Origin: Vibrio pectenicida
GTDB taxonomy: Bacteria > Pseudomonadota > Gammaproteobacteria > Enterobacterales > Vibrionaceae
Assembly: GCA_024347015.1 (NCBI GenBank)
Contig: AP024890.1
Location: forward strand, 806,001-870,000
Length of the DNA: 64,000 nucleotides
Reading direction: 5' to 3'
In this document: piece by piece, positions 8,625-16,921 of the stretch
Layout: the number at the start of each line of letters is the position of its first letter
How positions within the stretch are numbered: the first letter of the stretch is position 1
Notes under the pieces: model-generated
Database searches by the model: none
What the model was told of the DNA's origin: nothing
The model's input: the letters and a program-made list of their open reading frames with translations, nothing else
Made by a program: the position numbers and the translations under genes

Positions 8625-9388
8625 TTCTCACTCTTTGGTTAAATGTTGTTTCGGCGGCAGGTCTGAGTATTCCAAGTGCCTCTGTGCCCGGAGGATACGA
8701 TCGCGTAACCACTTCTGATGGGGTGACCTGTGAATCAACCATAGCCAGTAGTTCTTATGTTCAAGCAGGCTTGATGGGTGTAACGGAAGACAGTGACTAC
8801 AACCGTGTTACCACCCCAAACTATTCGGCTAATATCGAAAATAAAGATGAAGTTGGTGCCTATGTCCAAGTGGTGATCCCCTTTGGTGGCGGAAAGCGTG
8901 AACGTTTGAACTGTAATCGCCTTTATAATATTGAAATCGATCGGCTAAAAGCACAGATCGACAAACTTAAGGCGGAAGCAAGTCTGGGTGATATTTGGGC
9001 GCAGGCGAGTGAAGAACAAAATAAAAGCGCTCCTAAGATGATTACAGTCGATGAAACGCGTGGAACTGCACTTTTTGACAGTGACGGCTATTCACTGAAC
9101 TCATCGTTTACTCATAAATTCAACGATGTAGTTTTTACACTTCTCGATAATGACCAGTTGAAAGTTAAAGTTATCGTTCATACTGATTCTGGTTTGCCTG
9201 AAAGTGAAGAAGCTGAGTTAGCTGAGCAAAGAGCAGATTCAATTGCTAAGTATTTAGAAAGCAGAGGCGTCGATAAGAGTCGGATAAGAGTCCTCGCAAG
9301 AGGGAATTTGTACCCTATTGAGTCAAGTGATACACAAGAAGGGCGTAATGCTAATACGCGAGTCGAATTTATTATTGAAGAATTGTAA
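8588..9388 (+). CDS. OmpA-family cell-envelope protein
   Basis: The gene overlaps the previous one by 37 bases; GAGAGGTAAG lies upstream of the ATG. The 266-residue product has a signal peptide (cleavage near VSAAG), a Gly/Tyr-rich region of about 100 residues, a short coiled coil (IEIDRLKAQIDKLKAEA, near residues 116-133) and a C-terminal OmpA-like peptidoglycan-binding domain (VIVHTDSG, AEQRADSIAKYLESRGV, ARGNLYPI, GRNANTRVEFII). There is no obvious eight-strand barrel. It would anchor the cassette's product to the wall or outer membrane. It closes the cassette; no usher follows. Confidence 0.75.
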   Translation: MFKSKCLLSAAIILTLWLNVVSAAGLSIPSASVPGGYDRVTTSDGVTCESTIASSSYVQAGLMGVTEDSDYNRVTTPNYSANIENKDEVGAYVQVVIPFGGGKRERLNCNRLYNIEIDRLKAQIDKLKAEASLGDIWAQASEEQNKSAPKMITVDETRGTALFDSDGYSLNSSFTHKFNDVVFTLLDNDQLKVKVIVHTDSGLPESEEAELAEQRADSIAKYLESRGVDKSRIRVLARGNLYPIESSDTQEGRNANTRVEFIIEEL

Positions 9389-9517
9389 TCAATGGACAAA
9401 GTATCTGCATCAATATAAAAGCTTTTGTTTGACATTTTATTGGCCATTTTTTGCCAAAGTAACCCATTTTCAATTCTGCATCGTACAAGTTATTAGATTT
9501 ACCTAGGAGAAGACGAA

Positions 9518-9769
9518 ATGGAATTGCAAATCGAATCATTGGAAGGTGGAATTTACTTAGCTTACTCTGTAGATGGCGAGGATAGAATGCTTTTACGTGA
9601 TAGAAAGCATGATCCTCTGAAGTTCCAGAGTTTGTGTCAGGCAAAAGAGCATTTTAAAGATGAAAATTATCATAGTGCTTGTCTTGTTCACTTGAGTGCT
9701 TACGATGAAATGTGCGGTGAAAACATAGCAGCAGGGATCCCGCTTAAAACTGAACTGCAATGGTTCTAA
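9518..9769 (+). CDS. Small DUF6482-like cytoplasmic protein
   Basis: This 83-residue protein has a strong AGGAGAAG ribosome site eight bases before the ATG. It begins MELQIESLEGGIYLA, has no signal peptide or membrane segment, and resembles the small gammaproteobacterial DUF6482 family as I recall it. Function unknown. It is monocistronic and followed by a terminator-like hairpin. Confidence 0.65.
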   Translation: MELQIESLEGGIYLAYSVDGEDRMLLRDRKHDPLKFQSLCQAKEHFKDENYHSACLVHLSAYDEMCGENIAAGIPLKTELQWF

Positions 9770-9791
9770 ACATCTAAAATATAAGAACAAA

Positions 9792-9843
9792 GCCTCAAAA
9801 TGTAGGCCAAGTGGCTATATATTGACCTACAGAGGCAGTTTTA
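9792..9843 (+). terminator. Terminator-like hairpin after the DUF6482-like gene
   Basis: GCCTC and TGTAGGCC pair with GACCTACA and GAGGC (an AAAA bulge and one wobble or mismatch), followed by AGTTTTAC. It lies about 25 bases after the stop codon. Confidence 0.6.
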
Positions 9844-9968
9844 CTTTCTCATAAATTTATTCATTATTGAACACCTCGAGGTTGAAGTTGTAATACATGG
9901 TTTCTGGTATTAAGCTCTAGTATTTGTATAGTTTTTCTACCTTGCCGCTAGCTATTGAATTATTAACT

Positions 9969-10715
9969 ATGCAAACAACAGTATTTCATCAGGAGCATAA
10001 TTCGGTCTTGGAAAACAGCCTAACCATTCGAGCTTATACTCATCAAAGACTCGGCCATACACATGACTACCACCAATTGGTTCTACCGATACTTGGCGTA
10101 ATTGATATTGAGCTGGAGGGATATAAAGGAAGTGTCTCTGTTGGTGAGTGCGTCATTATTGCTGCTGGTATCTGTCATCACTTTCGTGCTCATGAGTCTT
10201 CACGTTTTGTGGTCGCCGATCTTGATGAACTGCCAGCAAATATATCTGATATGGAAAGTTCAATATTTCCTATATCAGCGCCATTATTATCTTATTTGTC
10301 TTTTGTCGAATCTCAGCTTCAACATAGAGTTTCTGACCATATTGAAAAATCGATGGTTTCCATGTTTATGCAACTCATATGCGAACAAACCGTGGATAAA
10401 AGGATTGATCATAGAATTCGTACGGTACTACAAGTTATCGATAGCGGTCTTGATGCTGACATTAGCATTGACTCTTTAGCTGCGGTTGCCTGCCTTAGTT
10501 CTACCCAGTTTAAAAAGCTCTTTAAGCGTTCTACAGGTTTAAGTGTTATGCAGTATGTAACTCAACAGCGAATGGAAAAAGCTAAAGCATTATTAACTCA
10601 TACAGATACACCCGTTCAATTGATCGCAGAGAAAATGGGCTATGCTGATGTTTCTGCGTTTAGCCGACGTTTTTCACTTTCATTTGGTCTTTCCCCAAGG
10701 GAACTGCGCCGTTAG
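9969..10715 (+). CDS. AraC-family transcriptional regulator
   Basis: This 248-residue protein has an N-terminal cupin-like sensing domain (HDYHQLVLPILG, GECVIIAAGICHHF) and a C-terminal double helix-turn-helix AraC domain (SIDSLAAVACLSSTQFKKLFK, then VQLIAEKMGYADVSAFSRRF, ending GLSPRELRR). The first in-frame codon, TTG 9924, would add 15 residues; I prefer ATG 9969, although no clear Shine-Dalgarno precedes it. It lies 99 bases upstream of an EamA transporter on the same strand and probably regulates it, as is common for such pairs. The ligand is unknown. Confidence 0.88.
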   Translation: MQTTVFHQEHNSVLENSLTIRAYTHQRLGHTHDYHQLVLPILGVIDIELEGYKGSVSVGECVIIAAGICHHFRAHESSRFVVADLDELPANISDMESSIFPISAPLLSYLSFVESQLQHRVSDHIEKSMVSMFMQLICEQTVDKRIDHRIRTVLQVIDSGLDADISIDSLAAVACLSSTQFKKLFKRSTGLSVMQYVTQQRMEKAKALLTHTDTPVQLIAEKMGYADVSAFSRRFSLSFGLSPRELRR

Positions 10716-10814
10716 TTAACTAAATTGAGCCTTTAAAATCAAATATTGTGTCTTATCTGCAAAGTCTATTTAATTTTTCTTTAATATCATAATTATGGAA
10801 AAAAATAGAAGATA

Positions 10815-11756
10815 ATGATAATGAAACAAGTAATAAAGCTAAAACAAAAAAGAATTAGTACTGGATTAATTTTGTTTGCGTCACTTTTATGGGGGACAAC
10901 TGGCACAGCCGCTTCAATCATTCCCAATGTGAGCCCATTTGCTATTGGTGCTTTTTCTATGGGGCTTGGCGGCATATTACTCGCTATGTATGCTCGAAAT
11001 ACGATCAGAAAAGATAGGGTGGTATTGCATGCCAATAGAGGTGTCCTTCTCATTGGTTCGCTAGCTTTAGCTGTTTACCCTCTGGCGTTTTATAGCTCAA
11101 TGAGCATGGCAGGTGTCACCATTGGTACTGTAATTTCGATATCATGTGCACCATTTTTCGTTGCAACTTTAGAGTGCCTTTTGGGCAAAGTCCGTGTAAT
11201 TGATCGCCACTGGGTTTTAAGTTTTTTTGTGGGCATTTTGGGTATTGGCTTACTGGTTTTTTCAGATACTTCGATCGCGATTTCACCATCAGGGATGGAG
11301 TACTATGTTGGTATCGCACTCGGGGGGCTAGCGGGTTTAGCCTACGCTATCTACGCGTGGGTGGCTAAAATTTTGATCAACAAGGGTGCTCATGCAAAGT
11401 CAGCAATGGGTGCTATCTTTGGTTTTGGCTCAATATTGCTTATTCCTTCATTGTTGATTACAGGTGATAATTTGTTTAGTTCAACCTTAAGCATTTCGGT
11501 GGTTCTTTACTTGGCGTTTATCCCCATGTTTCTCGGTTATGTTTGCTTTGGTTATAGCTTAAAAGCGATTACAGCAACTCAGGCGAGTTTGTTCACTCTT
11601 TTTGAACCTGTTGTTGCTGCGATATTTGCCGTATTGGTGGTTGGTGAGCGAATTGAACAATCTGGATGGGTAGGTATTGGGCTGATTATGATGTGTTTGT
11701 TTCTACAATCATATCAGCCCAAAAGTAAGTACAACTTAGCGTCTCAAAGCGAGTGA
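10815..11756 (+). CDS. EamA/DMT-family transporter (drug/metabolite exporter type)
   Basis: A 313-residue inner-membrane protein with about ten hydrophobic helices in two EamA repeats. The first repeat starts GLILFASLLWGTTGTAA, and the second ends with the typical SLFTLFEPVVAAIFAVLVVGE helix. Proteins of this family export metabolites or amino acids. The substrate cannot be told from sequence. It is probably paired with the AraC regulator upstream. Its last 21 bases overlap the convergent HMG-CoA lyase gene. Confidence 0.88.
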   Translation: MIMKQVIKLKQKRISTGLILFASLLWGTTGTAASIIPNVSPFAIGAFSMGLGGILLAMYARNTIRKDRVVLHANRGVLLIGSLALAVYPLAFYSSMSMAGVTIGTVISISCAPFFVATLECLLGKVRVIDRHWVLSFFVGILGIGLLVFSDTSIAISPSGMEYYVGIALGGLAGLAYAIYAWVAKILINKGAHAKSAMGAIFGFGSILLIPSLLITGDNLFSSTLSISVVLYLAFIPMFLGYVCFGYSLKAITATQASLFTLFEPVVAAIFAVLVVGERIEQSGWVGIGLIMMCLFLQSYQPKSKYNLASQSE

Positions 11757-12641
11757 GACTTTGGATGTGGGCTTACGACCAAGAGCCTCACTGATTTCCC
11801 AACCCGCTTGGGCAAGACAGTGCAAATCAACGCCTGTTTCTACCCCTAAGCCTTGACATAGATAAACGACATCTTCGCTGGCCACATTACCCGAAGCCCC
11901 GGCCGCATATGGGCAACCGCCTAAACCGGCAACACTACTGTCTATAACTCGGACGCCCATTTGCAGAGACTGATAAATATTGGACAGTGCCTGTCCATAG
12001 GTATCGTGAAAATGTACTGCAATGCGCTCAAGTGATACTTGAGCACTTACAGCACTTATCACCTTTGCAACTCGCATTGGTGTTGCTGTTCCTATGGTGT
12101 CTCCGAGCGAGACCTCATAGCAGCCGAGATCAATGAGCGACTTAGCGATATGGGCCACTTGGTCAGGGTTGGTTGGGCCATCATAAGGGCAATCAACAAT
12201 GCAGGATAAATATCCCCTAACCGGGATACCTTTCAACTTTGCTTGCTCGATGACAGGCTTGAACCTGGCCAAACTGTCTTCAATAGAGCAGTTGATGTTT
12301 TTTTTGCAAAAACCCTCTGATGCGGAAGTAAACACCGCAACTTCACTAGCGTTTGCTATTAGTGCTTTTTCTAGCCCTTTGAGGTTGGGAGTAAGCGCGC
12401 TATATCGAATATGAGGTTCACGCTTTATCTGCTGCATGACATCCAATGAATCGGCCATTTGTGGCACCCACTTGGGTGATACAAACGCGCCAGCTTCAAT
12501 AAAAGTGAGTCCACTGGATGAAAGCTGATTGATCAGTTTAACCTTAGCTTGTGTTGAAACAGCACTCTCATTTTGTAAGCCATCACGTGGTCCGACCTCA
12601 ACGATTTTGACTGATTTAGGAAGTACCATGTTTAGACTCAT
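11736..12641 (-). CDS. liuE: Hydroxymethylglutaryl-CoA lyase
   Basis: Splits HMG-CoA into acetoacetate and acetyl-CoA, the last step of leucine degradation. The 301 residues match the family length. Visible motifs are VEVGPRDGLQNE at the start of the TIM barrel, EAGAFVSPKWVPQMAD, the metal-site strand AVHFHDTYGQALSN and the catalytic-loop signature SVAGLGGCPYAAGASGN. It starts with an ATGA overlap of the liuC stop, so it is translationally coupled as the last gene of the liu operon. In most gammaproteobacterial liu operons liuD lies between liuC and liuE; here it is absent. Its 3' end overlaps the convergent EamA gene by 21 bases. Confidence 0.95.
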   Translation of the reverse strand: MSLNMVLPKSVKIVEVGPRDGLQNESAVSTQAKVKLINQLSSSGLTFIEAGAFVSPKWVPQMADSLDVMQQIKREPHIRYSALTPNLKGLEKALIANASEVAVFTSASEGFCKKNINCSIEDSLARFKPVIEQAKLKGIPVRGYLSCIVDCPYDGPTNPDQVAHIAKSLIDLGCYEVSLGDTIGTATPMRVAKVISAVSAQVSLERIAVHFHDTYGQALSNIYQSLQMGVRVIDSSVAGLGGCPYAAGASGNVASEDVVYLCQGLGVETGVDLHCLAQAGWEISEALGRKPTSKVSLALRR

Positions 12642-13450
12642 GACGATCCCTCATCTACCCAACTAGGTGACCGCTTGTCAAAGAATGCGCTAAGTCCTTC
12701 TTGTCCTTGCTCGGAGACCCTAACTTTAGCGATTAGCTCACTGGTAAATTCTATCAGGTTGTCGTCCAGTGGTTTAGATTCACACTCTTGAATCAAGTGT
12801 TTGGTTTTTTCCATAGCGATAGGGCTGTTGGTCAGAAGGTGGGTGATAACAGCTTCTCTGCGATCGTTCATTTGGTCGGTTGAAACTATGTCATGAACCA
12901 ATCCCATTTCCCTTGCACGCTCCGCATCAAAACGCTCTGCTGTCAGCATGTATCGTCTTGACTGACGAGCCCCAATAGTGCGATTAACATAAGGGGCAAT
13001 AGTTGCAGGCACTAAGCCCAGTTTTACTTCACTAAGGCAAAATAATGCGCTGTCATCTGCAAGTACTATGTCACAGCAACAAATTAGCCCCAGAGCACCG
13101 CCAAAAGCGCAGCCATGAACCATTGAGAGGGTTGGTCGAGGAAAGCTGTCTAGGCAATGCATCAGATGAGCTAGCCTTGATGCATCTTGGCGGTTTTCTT
13201 GCTCAGTTTTGCTTGCCATAGACTTCATCCAAGTTAAATCTGCACCAGCAGAGAAATGTTTACCATTTCCCTTTAAAATTAGGCATCTAACCGATGGATC
13301 TTGTGCTAGGGTTTCGATAGACTCGATCAGCGCTTCAATGACTTCGATGTTAAAAGCGTTATGCTTCTCAACACGATTAAGAGTTAATGTTGCAATGCCA
13401 CGTGAATCGATTTGGCAATTCAGGTATGTCCTATCCTTGGTGTTGTTCAT
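12638..13450 (-). CDS. liuC: Methylglutaconyl-CoA hydratase (enoyl-CoA hydratase family)
   Basis: Hydrates 3-methylglutaconyl-CoA to HMG-CoA in leucine degradation; the assignment comes from family plus operon position. The 270 residues show the crotonase fold: the oxyanion-hole segments GNGKHFSAGADL and HGCAFGGALGLICCCD, and the conserved SEVKLGLVPATIAPYV loop. It begins 9 bases after liuB ends and shares ATGA with liuE. As a lone crotonase it could hydrate other enoyl-CoAs, but the neighbours favour this role. Confidence 0.92.
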   Translation of the reverse strand: MNNTKDRTYLNCQIDSRGIATLTLNRVEKHNAFNIEVIEALIESIETLAQDPSVRCLILKGNGKHFSAGADLTWMKSMASKTEQENRQDASRLAHLMHCLDSFPRPTLSMVHGCAFGGALGLICCCDIVLADDSALFCLSEVKLGLVPATIAPYVNRTIGARQSRRYMLTAERFDAERAREMGLVHDIVSTDQMNDRREAVITHLLTNSPIAMEKTKHLIQECESKPLDDNLIEFTSELIAKVRVSEQGQEGLSAFFDKRSPSWVDEGSS

Positions 13451-13459
13451 ACCGTATCC

Positions 13460-15064
13460 TTACATTCTGAATATGCCAAATTGGCTATCTGGAATCGGCG
13501 CTTGAGCGGCCGCTTTTAGAGCTTGCGATAGAACATCACGTGTTTGTTTAGGATCTATTATGCCATCGTCCCATAACCTTGCGCTGGCGTAGTAAGGGTG
13601 CCCTTGCTGCTCATAAAGATTGACGATTCCTTTTTTGAATTGGTTTTCCTGAATGTCTGACCATGGTTCACCTTGACGTTTTAGGACTTCACGTTTTACT
13701 TGGGTTAAAACCCCCGCAGCTTGCTCGCCACCCATCACAGATATTCTGGCATTAGGCCACATCCACATAAGTGTTGGATCGTAGGCTCGACCACACATTC
13801 CGTAATTACCTGCGCCGTATGAGCCACCGATAATAATGGTAAATTTAGGCACATCGGCGCACGCTACTGCCATCACAAGCTTAGCGCCATGTTTTGCAAT
13901 GCCTCCTTCTTCGACTTTTTTGCCGACCATAAAACCCGTGATGTTCTGCAAGAAAAGAAGAGGAATTTTTCGCTTAGCGCAAAGTTCAATAAAGTGAGCG
14001 CCTTTTTGCGCCGATTCTGCGAACAAAATACCATTGTTGGCTATGATGCCAATAAGTCTACCTTCGATGCGCGCAAAACCACAGACAAGTGTTGTACCAA
14101 ATAACGCTTTGAATTCATCAAAGTCTGAGTCATCGACGATACGCGCGATGACTTCTCTTACATCAAAAGATAAACGCAAGTCTGAATTAACTATGCCATA
14201 TATTTCTTCAGCAGGTAGTCTAGGAGGTAGGGATTTATCGACTGGCGCTTGATTGGCTACTTGGTTAGTGTTTCCAAGTGCTTCTCGGGCCATGTGCATG
14301 GCTTGCTGCTCATTTTCAGCATAATAATCTGCAACACCAGATTTTCGGCAGTGAACATCAGCACCGCCAAGCTCTTCATCAGTGACTATCTCACCAGTGG
14401 CTGCTTTCACAAGAGGAGGACCTGCGAGGTAAATGGTGCCTTGTTTTTTTACAATTACAGACACATCGGCCATGGCAGGTATATACGCACCTCCTGCCGT
14501 ACAAGGCCCTAAAACAACTGCAATTTGAGGTATCCCTTTGGCAGACATACGGGCCTGATTAAAGAAGATCCGACCGAAATGATCTTTATCTGGAAAAACT
14601 TCAGCTTGATGGGGTAGGTTAGCACCACCAGAATCGACCAAATAGATACAAGGTAAATTGCATCGTTCAGCAATTTCTTGTGCTCTAAGGTGTTTCTTGA
14701 CTGTCAGTGGATAATAGGTTCCGCCTTTCACTGAAGGGTCGTTCGCTAATACCATACAAGGAACACCTCTAATTTGGCCAATACCAGCGACAACACCTGC
14801 ACAAGCTATCGATTCTTCATAGACTTCCCATGCCGCGAACTGGCCAACTTCGAGAAACTCTGAGCCAGCATCAAGCAGAAGATCGATCCGTTCTCGAACA
14901 GGAAGTTTACCTTTTTTTCTTTGCCTTTCTACCGCTTTGGGCCCACCGCCTTGTTTGAGGCTTTCTAAATCAGCACTGAGTTTTTCTACCAGCCCAGCCA
15001 TTGCTTGTTGGTTCTTAACAAACAATGGGGAATCGGTTTTGATCTTAGTTTTTATTACTGCCAT
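13460..15064 (-). CDS. liuB: Methylcrotonyl-CoA carboxylase, carboxyltransferase (beta) subunit
   Basis: Transfers the carboxyl group from biotin to 3-methylcrotonyl-CoA. The 534-residue product carries both acyl-CoA carboxyltransferase lobes: the N-terminal lobe with RERIDLLLDAGSEFLE, VDSGGANLP and GPCTAGGAYIPAMAD, and the C-terminal lobe with FLQNITGFMVGKK and GGSYGAGNYGMCGRAY. I start at ATG 15064, with GAGG just upstream; the longer reading from 15139 would overlap liuA and lacks family similarity. The partner alpha subunit (biotin carboxylase plus biotin carrier) is not in this window. Confidence 0.93.
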   Translation of the reverse strand: MAVIKTKIKTDSPLFVKNQQAMAGLVEKLSADLESLKQGGGPKAVERQRKKGKLPVRERIDLLLDAGSEFLEVGQFAAWEVYEESIACAGVVAGIGQIRGVPCMVLANDPSVKGGTYYPLTVKKHLRAQEIAERCNLPCIYLVDSGGANLPHQAEVFPDKDHFGRIFFNQARMSAKGIPQIAVVLGPCTAGGAYIPAMADVSVIVKKQGTIYLAGPPLVKAATGEIVTDEELGGADVHCRKSGVADYYAENEQQAMHMAREALGNTNQVANQAPVDKSLPPRLPAEEIYGIVNSDLRLSFDVREVIARIVDDSDFDEFKALFGTTLVCGFARIEGRLIGIIANNGILFAESAQKGAHFIELCAKRKIPLLFLQNITGFMVGKKVEEGGIAKHGAKLVMAVACADVPKFTIIIGGSYGAGNYGMCGRAYDPTLMWMWPNARISVMGGEQAAGVLTQVKREVLKRQGEPWSDIQENQFKKGIVNLYEQQGHPYYASARLWDDGIIDPKQTRDVLSQALKAAAQAPIPDSQFGIFRM

Positions 15065-15074
15065 AACATCCTCG

Positions 15075-16244
15075 TTATCGTGACTCTTCAAACAGTTCAC
15101 GTCCGATAAGCATCCTGCGAATTTCTGAGGTTCCTGCACCTATTTCGTATAGTTTTGCATCTCTTAACAGACGACCTGCAGGAAATTCATTGATATAACC
15201 ATTACCACCGAGTAGCTGAATGGCATCTAAAGCGATTTGGGTTGCTAGCTCTGCACTGTATAGAATGACACCTGCGGCGTCTTTTCTTGTGGTTTCCCCG
15301 CGGTCACAAGCCCCTGCTACGGCATAGACATACGAACGAGCTGCGTTGGCTCGAGTATACATGTCTGCAACTTTGCCCTGGATAAGCTGAAACTCGCCAA
15401 TGGAACGGCCGAACTGTTTGCGGTCGTGAACATAAGGCACAACTAGATCGAGACAAGCCTGCATGATACCTAGCGGCCCTGCGGCAAGTACTACACGTTC
15501 ATAATCCAACCCACTCATCAGTACTTTAACGCCCTGATTGACTTGACCAAGGATATTTTCGACTGGGACTTTACAATTGTTGAACACGAGCTCACAGGTA
15601 TTTGAGCCTCTCATTCCGAGTTTATCGAGTTTTTGCGCATGGCTAAAACCTTCAAAATCGCGTTCAATGATGAAAGCTGTGATCCCTTTTGAAGCAGCCG
15701 CTGGATCAGTTTTTGCGTATACCACCAAAACATGCGCATCAGGTCCATTTGTGATCCACATCTTATTTCCGTTGAGCACATAATGATCACCATTTAGCTC
15801 TGCTTTGAGCTGCATACTGACAACATCAGAGCCCGCGTTAGGTTCACTCATTGCTAAAGCGCCAATATGTTCGCCACTGATCAGCTTAGGCAGGTATTTC
15901 TCACGTTGCGTTGCATTGCCGTTGCGAAATATTTGGTTGACGCACAAATTGGAGTGTGCACCATAGCTTAGTGCAATGGATGCTGAAGCTCGGCTGATTT
16001 CCTCCATTGCGACTACATGAGCGAGGTAGCCCATACCGGCACCACCGAACCGTTCATCAACGGTCACGCCAAGTAGGCCCATTTCTCCCATTAAAGACCA
16101 AAGATGATTTGGAAATTGGTTTTCCTCATCCACTTTAGCCGCAATAGGAGCTATGTGTTCTCGAGCAAAAGCATTGACGTGTTCCCTCATCATATTGATT
16201 GACTCGTCGAGTCCATAGTTGAGGGGGGTGTATTGAGATATCAT
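15075..16244 (-). CDS. liuA: Isovaleryl-CoA dehydrogenase
   Basis: FAD enzyme oxidising isovaleryl-CoA to 3-methylcrotonyl-CoA, passing electrons to ETF. The 389 residues have the acyl-CoA dehydrogenase fold: MSEPNAGSDVVSM, KMWITNGPDAHVLVVYAKTD, HDRKQFGRSIGEFQLIQGK, LLGGNGYINEFPAGRLLRDAK. Two features separate it from other members. The catalytic glutamate is in LDYERVVLAAGP, the isovaleryl-CoA dehydrogenase position, and the place where most relatives carry glutamate reads GAGTSEI. First structural gene after liuR. Confidence 0.95.
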   Translation of the reverse strand: MISQYTPLNYGLDESINMMREHVNAFAREHIAPIAAKVDEENQFPNHLWSLMGEMGLLGVTVDERFGGAGMGYLAHVVAMEEISRASASIALSYGAHSNLCVNQIFRNGNATQREKYLPKLISGEHIGALAMSEPNAGSDVVSMQLKAELNGDHYVLNGNKMWITNGPDAHVLVVYAKTDPAAASKGITAFIIERDFEGFSHAQKLDKLGMRGSNTCELVFNNCKVPVENILGQVNQGVKVLMSGLDYERVVLAAGPLGIMQACLDLVVPYVHDRKQFGRSIGEFQLIQGKVADMYTRANAARSYVYAVAGACDRGETTRKDAAGVILYSAELATQIALDAIQLLGGNGYINEFPAGRLLRDAKLYEIGAGTSEIRRMLIGRELFEESR

Positions 16245-16296
16245 ATCGCCTCCAATTGAGCGGTTTTGCTGTTAAGCATCCATTATTTAAGACATA

Positions 16297-16674
16297 TCAA
16301 CTGGCTTTAGATCGTTCTAAAGCCTCTTCACATCGCTTACGGGCAATATTCAAATCTTCCATCACTATAGTGATGTCTTCAAGCTGGCGTTTGAGTACTG
16401 CTTCTTTGTCATCGATGATTTTGAGCATCTTAATTAGTTGAGTATCTAGTTGGTTTGTATCGTAAAGCTCTAATAAATCACGGATTTCAGCGAGTGAAAA
16501 TCCCAGCCGTTTTCCTCGTAAAATCAACTTGAGACGAACCTTGTCCCTACGCTGATAAACACGCATGTTTCCTTTGCGTTCAGGCTGAATTAGGCCCATA
16601 TCTTCATAAAAGCGGATACTTCTTGTTGTTATATCAAACTCTTTAGCGAGCTCGCTGATTTTGTAGGTTCCCAC
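16297..16674 (-). CDS. liuR: MerR-family regulator of branched-chain catabolism
   Basis: A 125-residue MerR protein. The helix-turn-helix starts at once (YKISELAKEFDITTRSIRFYEDMGL), followed by the wing (MRVYQRRDKVRLKLILRGKRLGFSL) and a dimerising coiled coil (residues about 80-115); no metal-binding cysteine cluster is present. I choose GTG 16674 because GGGAG lies eight to nine bases upstream; a reading from GTG 16713 has no ribosome site. It sits 52 bases upstream of liuA and divergent from ivdA, with palindromes between (16762-16807). Position and type match LiuR, which senses branched-chain acyl-CoA intermediates. Confidence 0.9.
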   Translation of the reverse strand: MGTYKISELAKEFDITTRSIRFYEDMGLIQPERKGNMRVYQRRDKVRLKLILRGKRLGFSLAEIRDLLELYDTNQLDTQLIKMLKIIDDKEAVLKRQLEDITIVMEDLNIARKRCEEALERSKAS

Positions 16675-16761
16675 CAAGTGAAACTCCCAAAGTTTTAGTG
16701 ATAGATCGTTCACTGTTCGCTACGACGGTAAAAAAGATTTTACAGTTGGCGAATGTGTTTC

Positions 16762-16807
16762 TTTACGTTAACGTAAATGTTAGTGCTATGCTTACGTAAA
16801 CGTCAAG
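16762..16807. promoter_or_regulatory. Two LiuR-like operators between liuR and ivdA
   Basis: TTTACGTTAACGTAAA (16762-16777) is a perfect 16-bp palindrome. CTTACGTAAACGTCAAG (16791-16807) is a second copy with the same core, TTGACGTTTACGTAAG on the minus strand. The spacing suits a MerR regulator controlling both divergent operons. A third similar site lies at 26241. Operator assignment is by resemblance to the LiuR motif I recall. Confidence 0.8.
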
Positions 16808-16921
16808 AAATAACCGCGCAAAAATTTAATGGCTTGAAAAAGTAAAAGCGATGTTCAAAAAATTCGCTTTGTCGTTGCTTGAGGAATAAAGCCGTAACTC
16901 AACAGTCATGAGGAGTAGGCA

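Noticed and set aside
13889..14512. Plus-strand ORFs opposite liuB
   Set aside because: They are antisense shadows of a well-supported carboxyltransferase gene.
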